Source: Paenibacillus agricola (GTDB lineage Bacteria > Bacillota > Bacilli > Paenibacillales > NBRC-103111). Taken from it: a stretch of DNA of 64,000 nt. Numbering within the stretch: position 1 is the first letter of the stretch; each line of letters opens with the position of its first letter. The translations under genes and the position numbers were made by a program. Shown piece by piece: positions 16,723 to 23,565 of the stretch. The notes below the pieces were generated by a model. That model was not told the DNA's origin, searched no databases, and saw nothing but the letters and a program-made list of their open reading frames with translations. The stretch covers positions 1 through 64,000 of the forward strand of contig NZ_JAAOIW010000001.1 of NCBI RefSeq assembly GCF_011440305.1. The letters are read 5' to 3'.

Positions 16723-17580
16723 TTATATACACTGAAATAAAATGACTAACGAGATAATGATAAGAACCACACATGAAGAACATGCCGATAACACAGAAAC
16801 AGCGGGTACATGGACCGGTTCATCTGGATTTATGAGCTGGGACAATCGATAGTTGATCGCAGATTCGGAAAAGCCCACCCCCTGGTAAGAGGTATCGAAT
16901 TTAGGGGTTTGGACAAGTTTTAATAATGCCGTGCCGATTGGGAAGGTTGAGTTTGTCTGTGTGATGGCATAACGGTCAGCCAGCAACTCCATCCAAATCT
17001 CGTAGTATTGGCCCAACCCTTTCAAGGCCGATACATAAGGCATGCCTTTGATAATCATTCTAACCAGCCACTTTTTTAAAGGGTCGCGCTGTAAGCAATG
17101 GTAACGTTCATGGAGCAAAACTGCATGTACCTCCTCCGCGGAGAGTATCTCCAATAGACCTGTGGAGACCACAATCCTGGGGTAAAGCAAGCCGGACGCT
17201 AAAGCTACCGGTTGCCGTTCACGGATCACATCAATACTTATGTGCCACATTTTATATTTTCTAGTCCATCTTTTGGTCAATTGGGGGTGGATCCGGTTCT
17301 GTACATAACGGTTCCAATTTTGGGAGACAAAGATTTGCCTGCCTAAATAGGCAAACATCCGAAAACAAGTAAGGGCTATTAATAAAACAAAAAGCGTTTC
17401 AAAGAATGAATGCCCTGTCAATAAATCTAACAACACGATTTTTATAAGCAACAGCATATCGGATTGTAAATCAACATCGCCCAATTGGTGGGACAATGCC
17501 AGGCACATCTGCAATACAATCCAAGCGGCGACAACATAGATAAACCAAATGGCAAAGCTGGGCTTTAACAATCTCCCCAT
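16723..17580 (-). CDS. M56-family (BlaR1-like) membrane metalloprotease
   Basis: A 285-residue membrane protein. Helices lie near residues 10-30 and 55-75 and at the C-terminus (VSVLSACSSCVVLIIISLVI). The zinc-protease motif HExxH is present as LLHERYHCLQRDPLKKW. This is the M56 peptidase of BlaR1/MecR1. It lacks the roughly 250-residue outer penicillin-binding sensor of BlaR1, so beta-lactam is not the likely signal. In the family the protease triggers loss of the partner repressor. It starts 1 nt after the BlaI-like gene. The signal is unknown; the metal-gene setting suggests metal or envelope stress. Confidence 0.82.
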   Translation of the reverse strand: MGRLLKPSFAIWFIYVVAAWIVLQMCLALSHQLGDVDLQSDMLLLIKIVLLDLLTGHSFFETLFVLLIALTCFRMFAYLGRQIFVSQNWNRYVQNRIHPQLTKRWTRKYKMWHISIDVIRERQPVALASGLLYPRIVVSTGLLEILSAEEVHAVLLHERYHCLQRDPLKKWLVRMIIKGMPYVSALKGLGQYYEIWMELLADRYAITQTNSTFPIGTALLKLVQTPKFDTSYQGVGFSESAINYRLSQLINPDEPVHVPAVSVLSACSSCVVLIIISLVILFQCI

Positions 17581-18009
17581 TTAATGGTTCCTCTTTTTTA
17601 ATTCTTGGAGCTTAATCTCCAGCGTTTGGATAAGTTTCGGGTCTGCTTCATCAATGGCATCCACGATATGGGTCACCATCAATTCGCCAAAATCTCCTAT
17701 CAAACCACGGGTCACGTTTTTCGTCTGTTCGGCCAAAAACTGTTCTTTCGTCGACGCTGCCTTGAAATGGGTAAGCTTCGTCCGGCCTTTGCCCTCCGTA
17801 TGCCTGTGCAGCAGCCCCTTGTCATAAAGCCGGTTCATGACCGTCATGATGCTATTAATCGAACACGGACTTTCTTCATTTAACTTATGGTGCATTTGTT
17901 TAATGCTTAGTTCTTCAGAAACCCAAAATACTTCCATGATCTTGGCTTCCAAAGAGCCCAAAAAACGGTGCAGCCCTTCTTCTTGGAACATATATTTATT
18001 AATCTTCAT
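17581..18009 (-). CDS. BlaI/MecI/CopY-family repressor
   Basis: About 142 residues. The winged helix lies in GSLEAKIMEVFWVSEELSIK to LLHRHTEGKGRTKLTHF and shows the family motif SINSIMTVMNRLYDKGLL. A C-terminal dimer helix follows. CopY members sense copper and BlaI members are cleaved through an M56 partner; the adjacent M56 gene favours the second mode. CopY-type Cys pairs (CxC) at the C-terminus are absent. Start ATG 18009 is chosen; GGAGAG is 12 nt away, and an upstream ATG at 18048 has a poor site. It is a candidate binder of the shared dyad. Confidence 0.85.
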   Translation of the reverse strand: MKINKYMFQEEGLHRFLGSLEAKIMEVFWVSEELSIKQMHHKLNEESPCSINSIMTVMNRLYDKGLLHRHTEGKGRTKLTHFKAASTKEQFLAEQTKNVTRGLIGDFGELMVTHIVDAIDEADPKLIQTLEIKLQELKKRNH

Positions 18010-18058
18010 TTGTTTAACACTCTCTCCGTATTCATAGGATTCAATCATGCTTCACATG

Positions 18059-18362
18059 CTACAGCATTTGCACAAAAATTTGTTCGATATGTCCATCATC
18101 CAAAGAATAGAAAACCGTTTTGCCTGCCTTGCGTCGTTTTACGATCCGCAAATTCCGCAAGTAACGGAGCTGGTGGGAAATGACCGATTGCCCATCTGGA
18201 CAGCCACAGTCAGGTCGTGTACACAAAGCTCCTTTTGCAATAATTTCACACGGGTTTGGTCACCCAGAGCTTAAAAATATCCGAGAGCCATTTGCTTCAT
18301 TTCCTCACTATCTGAGGTTCCTTCACAGGTTACATCGCACTGGTCTTGAAATAATTTCACCA
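18059..18362 (-). pseudogene. ArsR-family metalloregulator with nonsense codon and frameshift
   Basis: From ATG 18362 the frame reads MVKLFQDQCDVTCEGTSDSE and MKQMALGYF, then TAA where KALGDQTR would give Lys. It continues [20 protein letters not shown] to VQMG, where one base is missing. The next frame gives [39 protein letters not shown] and a stop at 18059-18061. These are the ArsR helix-turn-helix and the DxH site of Cd/Zn sensors, and CDVTC and ELCVHD match CadC-type thiolate ligands. Two separate lesions show it is dead. It was probably the sensor for cadA or this cluster. Confidence 0.82.
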
Positions 18363-18424
18363 TAACGTCGTAATCTTTATCCCATACAAGAATACTTCTG
18401 CTTACAGTATACCAGAAAACACCC

Positions 18425-19516
18425 TTATTTAACTGCAAGCATCAAGGAAAGATAAGCCGCTAGTATAAAAGAACCACTATACACAAGGGCGGCAGACATT
18501 TTTTGTTTGTTAATAAAGGTGAATACGACCATACATAGTAGTGCAAGGGCAAGTACGCCTAACAACAAGCTGGGCATATTCACAGCGATGCTTAGTGGAA
18601 GTTGAAACGGGCTGCCACCTTGGTACAAGGCATTAAATAATACGGATGGCTTATTCTCTAGCAGCGTCAATGATACATCGTGGGGCGGAGATTGTTGGCC
18701 CATAAACCCGGTAACTGCAAATATACAGAATACTATGGCACTTTCTGCTTGTATCCAAGCTAACCCATTGTAACCAGGGGATTGGGTGATCCTCCTTCTC
18801 ACCACAAATCCATTAATAAAAGCAAATGTGACCAACGGAATGATGAGAATGTGTTTGAGCAATAATGCTTGTCCGTATGTCAAAATCCATGAATTGATAT
18901 ACTGGGGGACTGTATATTGCATAATAATCAGCCCTGACACACCAATAGTGGCCATGCAAGCAACTGATAAGGGGGTAAACCATTTCAGGAAAGGAAGCCA
19001 ACGTGTACGGTCTTTAGCGTACCAACCGCCCATAAATAATAAACCCGTCCACACAGATACGGCTAGAAAATGGACGCTATGGACCACCCCACCTACAACT
19101 CCTGCTGCCAAGGAATATACGTGGCTTGAGAATCCCAATGCAACAATCATGCCAAGGACGATGAATAGGCTTGTAACAGCTAAATGGACATGGGTTCTGA
19201 TGTCATTATTAAGGATAACCAGCAAAATCAATACAGAAAGGACGAGTGTTAATACATAAGCTTTTCCCTCTTCAAACGTAGTCATCACACTTTTAAAAGT
19301 GAGCCAAAATCCAATATCTGGGGCAAAAACCATGACAATTCGAATCACTGGCATAAAAGAAAATAAGGCGATTCCCAGTATGCATAAAACCATGTGCTTT
19401 TGTGGAAACTCGATACCTGGTTGGTAGGTACGTGGAATCACATAGGACAGCAGGCCCCCAAGCAATAATGAAAAACATAGGTATAAGAAGGCTTCGCTGA
19501 TATAAACCACGACCAT
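18425..19516 (-). CDS. copD: CopD-family copper-import membrane protein (copy 2)
   Basis: A 363-residue protein with about eight helices, closely parallel to the copy at 12584-13678 (VVYISEAFLYLCFSLLLGG against MYVVSEAILYICFALLVGG; both end in a YLSLMxAVx tail). Motifs HSVHFLAVSVWTGLLFMGG and LLLKHILIIPLVTFAFINGF carry the family His. Start ATG 19516 with AAGGG 9 nt upstream; an ATG at 19525 is too close to it. It is last in the ctaG-M23-copD operon. No CopC gene accompanies this copy. Confidence 0.87.
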   Translation of the reverse strand: MVVVYISEAFLYLCFSLLLGGLLSYVIPRTYQPGIEFPQKHMVLCILGIALFSFMPVIRIVMVFAPDIGFWLTFKSVMTTFEEGKAYVLTLVLSVLILLVILNNDIRTHVHLAVTSLFIVLGMIVALGFSSHVYSLAAGVVGGVVHSVHFLAVSVWTGLLFMGGWYAKDRTRWLPFLKWFTPLSVACMATIGVSGLIIMQYTVPQYINSWILTYGQALLLKHILIIPLVTFAFINGFVVRRRITQSPGYNGLAWIQAESAIVFCIFAVTGFMGQQSPPHDVSLTLLENKPSVLFNALYQGGSPFQLPLSIAVNMPSLLLGVLALALLCMVVFTFINKQKMSAALVYSGSFILAAYLSLMLAVK

Positions 19517-19618
19517 TGTATCCATCCCTTTCCAAACAGGCTTTTGAATCATATAAGGAAAGCTGCAAAGAACAACTGTTAGAACCATAGCCGTAACCCG
19601 TTGGAAATGCGGAACTGT

Positions 19619-20158
19619 TTAATTGAGATAGGATGAAGGATTTACCGCACGCTCATTTAACCTGACTTCGAAATGTAGATGGGAGCCTGTAGAGCGGCCG
19701 GTAAACCCGACTTCAGCTAATAGCTGCCCCTTTTTAACAAGGTCTCCTTTTTCAACTTTGAAGCCATCCATCCGGATATGCGGATACAAGGTCCAAAGCC
19801 CGTTGCCATGGTCAACCATATCCGTGTTTCCATGCCCACTCCAAAACTGGGCCACAATGACCGCCAAAATGGAGGTTCCTGACGGAGCTCCGATATCTAA
19901 CCCAGAGTGAAACGCTCCCGGCTTACGGGTAATCGGGTCCACCCGTGTGCCATAACTGGACGTAATCGCCTTAGCAGGGGTGGCAGCACTCTTTTTTCTT
20001 AATAAAGCGGCTTCCTTGCCGGCTAGTTCCATCAACTTACGCTCCTGTTCTTCGGAAATTCCCACTAATGCCTCCTCTTTATTTTCCAACGAGTTCAGGG
20101 CTTCCTTTGCAGCAATAAGCAGGTTCCTATCATTAAATAGCCTCCTCAACGTTTTCAC
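19619..20158 (-). CDS. M23 peptidase without a visible signal peptide
   Basis: About 179 residues: a coiled-coil N-terminus (EEQERKLMELAGKEAALLRK) and an M23 domain (SSYGTRVDPITRKPGAFHSG) with zinc ligands HSGLD, YPHI and HLHFE. The family acts on peptidoglycan outside the cell, but this frame has no signal peptide or helix. It overlaps the end of ctaG by 26 nt. AGGAGG inside the frame leads to an ATG in another frame only (12 codons), which suggests that the original N-terminus was lost by a frameshift. The start given is a GTG with a weak site. It may be partly decayed. Confidence 0.7.
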   Translation of the reverse strand: MKTLRRLFNDRNLLIAAKEALNSLENKEEALVGISEEQERKLMELAGKEAALLRKKSAATPAKAITSSYGTRVDPITRKPGAFHSGLDIGAPSGTSILAVIVAQFWSGHGNTDMVDHGNGLWTLYPHIRMDGFKVEKGDLVKKGQLLAEVGFTGRSTGSHLHFEVRLNERAVNPSSYLN

Positions 20159-20951
20159 GGCGGTACCAGCGTTTGAATAGAATGGCTAGTAAAACAGCAA
20201 ATACACCCTCCTGCATAATTTTCATAATGACACCGCCCAATTGCTGGTCCTCCATCGAATTTAGTAACTCAGTTATCTGGGGGGCATGGGCATAGGTTTT
20301 GTATATCAGGTCGTTAGCAAATATGATTAACGCACATGCAGGATACAATAACAGGCCGTTAATGACAATATAAGTCGATTTCAACAATTCAGATAAACGG
20401 TCCAGTTCTGGTAATGGGCATATGATAACCCACCACATTTGAAAAGCAGAGAGTATTAGAATGAAATGGTACAAGGTACCAAAAACCATGGCTCGGTCTG
20501 ACATCAGCCAGTCATAAATGAAAGGGAAATGATAAAAGGAAAGGAGTGAATTGAACACAACAACTGCAAGGATAGGATGGAGTGCGATGGGCAGTATTTT
20601 CTTCATCCAAGGCACATCCAACATTCCTTTAATAAGCCCTGCAGGTAGGCCAAACAAGATAAGCGGCGGCATAACAAATAGGATAAGTGATTGTTGCATC
20701 ATATGCGCACTAAATAAATAATGGTGGGAAAGGAAATTCAATGGGCTCCCTTGTGCCAAATAAAATACGCCCAGGCCTGCGATGAAACAGGTTTTTTGCC
20801 GCATGGGGATACTTCCAGTATTATTTACTTGGCTTTCGTACTTCCTTAACTTATAAAAATATAAAACGGCTATAAGTATAGCTATAACAAATACCCCTGG
20901 GCTCCAAAGATCTGAAAACGAAGCATGGTCGAAATTATTCATAGTTCCCAT
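20133..20951 (-). CDS. ctaG: CtaG-type cytochrome oxidase assembly factor
   Basis: About 272 residues with seven membrane helices, matching the caa3_CtaG family: GVFYLAQGSPLNFLSHHYLF, SAHMMQQSLILFVMPPLILF and YHFPFIYDW. The paired His (LSHHYLFSAHM) are the likely copper ligands. The family serves copper insertion into the CuB site of cytochrome caa3 oxidase. Start ATG 20951, with GAGGA 9 nt upstream; GTG 20957 is an alternative. It is first in the ctaG-M23-copD operon, 40 nt below a shared half-site. No oxidase subunit genes are in the window. Confidence 0.88.
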   Translation of the reverse strand: MGTMNNFDHASFSDLWSPGVFVIAILIAVLYFYKLRKYESQVNNTGSIPMRQKTCFIAGLGVFYLAQGSPLNFLSHHYLFSAHMMQQSLILFVMPPLILFGLPAGLIKGMLDVPWMKKILPIALHPILAVVVFNSLLSFYHFPFIYDWLMSDRAMVFGTLYHFILILSAFQMWWVIICPLPELDRLSELLKSTYIVINGLLLYPACALIIFANDLIYKTYAHAPQITELLNSMEDQQLGGVIMKIMQEGVFAVLLAILFKRWYRRENVEEAI

Positions 20952-20986
20952 ATCCACTATTCCTCACACCTTTTCACAAACGTTTT

Positions 20987-20997
20987 GTAGTTTAATA
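20987..20997 (-). promoter_or_regulatory. Shared motif, site 3 (ctaG operon)
   Basis: The minus strand reads TATTAAACTAC, identical over 10 bases to sites 1 and 2. The second arm at the 7-nt spacing is poor (3 of 7), so this is a half-site. It lies about 40 nt before ctaG. Confidence 0.4.
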
Positions 20998-21164
20998 CAG
21001 AAAGCTTTTCTTCCTGCGAACATTAAGTGCAAAGAGTTATTGTCCCTGTAGCAGTTTGTTTATTCGCGTTGAAATATCAGTCCCTTTCGAAACAGATGCT
21101 TTATCCTCGAGGGAATTGATGGCAACGGTATAAATTCCTTAGCACGCTAATACTAGCCGCCCGC

Positions 21165-21821
21165 TCAAATCATGGTACGGATACGGACTTTCATTTTTCT
21201 AATATTGAACCACCAAAGAAAAACCATAAAAGCAATTAACCAAATATCACCTGCAGGAGTTAACATACTATTTATACTGTTATAAGCCCCATGAAATAAA
21301 GCCGGCAAGAACAAAGACAGGAGAAGAAAATGGGGTCTAGGATTTGTTTTTAACTTAGCCAAATAGTATCCCATCGTAACCCCGAATAAAACATGGGCTG
21401 AAACAGGAAGCAACGCCCTTGTCCAAATGATAGAAACCGTATTTCCATTCATCAGGAATACGTAAAAAAGGTTTTCGACTGTCGCAAATCCAGCAGAAAC
21501 CGCGACTGCGTATACGATTCCGTCAAAGAGCTGTTTGAATTCAACATGATGACAGATGAGCCCATACATTAAGGACCATTTCACAAATTCTTCGAGTAAT
21601 CCAGAGTATAGAACCGATTCCAACCAAAACCCGTCCCCAAGAGGAGCTAACACCCTTTGAATGACCAACAATGGAAAGACGACCAGCCCTCCTGCAATAA
21701 ATATTTTAATCAGACGGGAAAGCGGTTCCGTTTGGTGTTGGCCTTTTAAATAAAAGTAAGCAAGGAGACTTATACCCGGAGCAGCGGCTCCTATAATTTT
21801 AGCAATAACCTCTATATACAC
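21165..21821 (-). CDS. prsW: PrsW-family glutamic intramembrane protease
   Basis: The 218-residue length given by the GTG start at 21821 equals that of Bacillus subtilis PrsW; GGGGGAG lies 5 nt upstream. All family motifs are present: the EE of GLLEEFVKW, the D of FDGIVYAVAVSAGF with ATVEN, HVLFG and the late His of LFHGAYN. PrsW makes the first cut in an anti-sigma factor (RsiW) in response to envelope stress. No sigW/rsiW pair is here. It is a single-gene unit with a shared dyad upstream, between ctaG and tatA, so its client may be metal- or envelope-related. That last point is inference. Confidence 0.9.
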   Translation of the reverse strand: MYIEVIAKIIGAAAPGISLLAYFYLKGQHQTEPLSRLIKIFIAGGLVVFPLLVIQRVLAPLGDGFWLESVLYSGLLEEFVKWSLMYGLICHHVEFKQLFDGIVYAVAVSAGFATVENLFYVFLMNGNTVSIIWTRALLPVSAHVLFGVTMGYYLAKLKTNPRPHFLLLSLFLPALFHGAYNSINSMLTPAGDIWLIAFMVFLWWFNIRKMKVRIRTMI

Positions 21822-22024
21822 CGCTACTCCCCCTTTGCATTTTCTTGTAACCACCCTAAATAAATATCCAGTTGAACCCAAATATGGGCGCTATCAGACA
21901 ACTGCATATAATTTCAACTCAATTGCTAATGTATGACTAATTTATAAACCTCCCCTACACCTCAATTCCACACTATTTTCTTCTTTCTTACCTCAATTAT
22001 AAAATACCACAAATTGCGACATAA

Positions 22025-22045
22025 AACACTATGATGCATAGTTTA
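22025..22045 (-). promoter_or_regulatory. Shared dyad, site 2 (prsW)
   Basis: ACTA (22028-22031), 7-nt spacer, TAGTTTA (22039-22045). Outer left bases differ, giving 5 of 7. The minus strand reads TATTAAACTATG exactly as at site 1, and a TTGTCA box precedes it. It sits just after the tatA terminator and upstream of prsW. Confidence 0.55.
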
Positions 22046-22069
22046 ATAATGACAATATCATGAAACAGG

Positions 22070-22096
22070 AAAAAGACCGGAATATTAATTCCAGTC
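22070..22096 (-). terminator. Terminator of the MCO-ZIP-tatA operon
   Basis: GAC-x-GGAAT-atta-ATTCC-x-GTC (22075-22096, one mismatch) is followed on the minus strand by TTTTTCC. It lies about 30 nt past the tatA stop. Confidence 0.75.
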
Positions 22097-22127
22097 ATTG
22101 TTCAAGTATAATTGCCATTTTAGCCAA

Positions 22128-22307
22128 TTATTTTTTATCGTCGCCAGATGAAGCTTTATCTTCTAAAAGATCCTGAGTTCCTTGGCGGAATTCTCTAATT
22201 GTAGTGCCGACAGCCCTGCCAAGCTGGGGAAGCTTAGATGGACCAAACATAACCAATGCCGTAGTAACTATAAGCAAAACGCCTCCAACCCCTAAATTCC
22301 CAATCAT
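22128..22307 (-). CDS. tatA: TatA twin-arginine translocase subunit
   Basis: A 59-residue protein: MIGNLGVGGVLLIVTTALVM, then FGPSKLPQLGRAVGTTIREF, and an acidic tail ending DDKK. It has the N-terminal helix, the F-G-P-x-K-L-P hinge and the amphipathic helix of TatA. GAGGAGGAT precedes ATG 22307 well. It is 23 nt after the ZIP gene in an operon that opens with a Tat-signal multicopper oxidase, so it very likely serves that substrate. No tatC is in the window; it must come from elsewhere in the genome. Confidence 0.92.
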   Translation of the reverse strand: MIGNLGVGGVLLIVTTALVMFGPSKLPQLGRAVGTTIREFRQGTQDLLEDKASSGDDKK

Positions 22308-22330
22308 TTTCCCATCCTCCTCTATTCACA

Positions 22331-23548
22331 TTAGAATTTAACGAGCATTGCTGTAACATACATAAGGGCTATTCCTAAGGTTAAACCCATGAAATTAGAC
22401 CACGAGACAGATGCCATGCGATGTTCAATAGACTCTTTCCAAATCATCCTGGAGATAACCAAAATGACTTGTAAAATAGCACCTGCGCCAATTCCAAAGA
22501 ATAAAGCAGCCAGCGTGTCATTAAACAAAAATCCTCCTGTCCATGTTCCAAGAATCGCCGGTCCGCCTGCGATCAGGGCAAGAAACACAAATGTTTTCAA
22601 GGTCGGCTTATCCTTGAGCAATGGAGCAGCAATCCCAACCCCTTCAGTGATATTATGAAGTGTAAAGCCGATGATTAAAAATGTCCCCAGCGCAGCCTCT
22701 CCTGCCGCAAAAGCCGCCCCAATCGCTAAGCCTTCGCCAAAATTATGCAATCCAATGCCGGTTGCCAGCTTATATGAAACGCTGCGTCCTTCCCGTAGTC
22801 CACGATCCATTCGTCTTTCATTCATTTGGTCTACAGCCAGGAGGAACAGCAAACTCAGCAGTGCTCCGAACCAGACAAGACCACTTCCCTGAAATATACC
22901 AGGACTTTTTGCAGCAAGTTCAAACCCTTCTTCGAATGTATCTACAACAAGAAAAACTAATAATCCAACCGTAAAAGCTAATACCGCTTGCGTCCCTCTA
23001 ACTGAAAACCTCCTCATGAAAGGATACCATAGAAGCCCCAATCCAACTGGGATGATGCCCACGTAAAAACCAATTAAAGCATACTGGGAAAAACGTTCCG
23101 AGTCCGGCTCAGGAGTGGGTGCAGCAACAGCAACTTCTCCAATAAAAATCAACCCTTTGGTAGTAATAAACTTGATTTGATGAGGGTCTCCATAAACCCA
23201 AGGATAGGGTATGGTTATCGTGCCCCTGCTAAAACGATCCAAGGTAGGTCCTGGTTCATAGGAAGCGTTCCAAAAAGAGTCATCAACGATAGTCTGTGCA
23301 ATGGTAAGGGCTTCCGGACCGGAGTTAAGTACCGTAACTACGAATCCGTCTGTATTCATTTTAATCCGTTCCACATTCAATTGTTCGATCGGCGCTGCTG
23401 CTTCTCCTTCTATTCCCGTTCCTACTTTAGCAATAAAACCAACAATTGCTGCCAATAGGATAAGCGGCAATAGCCCCAATACTATTGTTTTAAAACTCCA
23501 TCCACCACCCATTCGAGAACCTTGGGTATGAGTTTCAATAGGATTCAT
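22331..23548 (-). CDS. ZIP-family metal transporter with extra extracytoplasmic domain
   Basis: A 405-residue protein. One N-terminal helix (FKTIVLGLLPLILLAAIVGF) is followed by about 120 residues outside the membrane (roughly 45-155; hydrophilic, beta-rich, with GEPAALT-like and WVYGDPHQIKF segments), then eight ZIP helices. The ZIP metal motifs HNFGEG and HNITEG are both present. ZIP proteins move divalent metal into the cytoplasm. The extra domain is not part of ordinary ZIP proteins. Start ATG 23548 follows GGAAGGAGG. It begins 17 nt after the oxidase stop. Confidence 0.88.
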   Translation of the reverse strand: MNPIETHTQGSRMGGGWSFKTIVLGLLPLILLAAIVGFIAKVGTGIEGEAAAPIEQLNVERIKMNTDGFVVTVLNSGPEALTIAQTIVDDSFWNASYEPGPTLDRFSRGTITIPYPWVYGDPHQIKFITTKGLIFIGEVAVAAPTPEPDSERFSQYALIGFYVGIIPVGLGLLWYPFMRRFSVRGTQAVLAFTVGLLVFLVVDTFEEGFELAAKSPGIFQGSGLVWFGALLSLLFLLAVDQMNERRMDRGLREGRSVSYKLATGIGLHNFGEGLAIGAAFAAGEAALGTFLIIGFTLHNITEGVGIAAPLLKDKPTLKTFVFLALIAGGPAILGTWTGGFLFNDTLAALFFGIGAGAILQVILVISRMIWKESIEHRMASVSWSNFMGLTLGIALMYVTAMLVKF

Positions 23549-23565
23549 ACGTTGTCCTCCTTCCA

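Noticed and set aside
15867-22045. The shared dyad as a CopY/MecI box
   Set aside because: The TACAnnTGTA core is absent; the arms are ACTA and TAGT with a 7-nt spacer. The binder therefore stays open.
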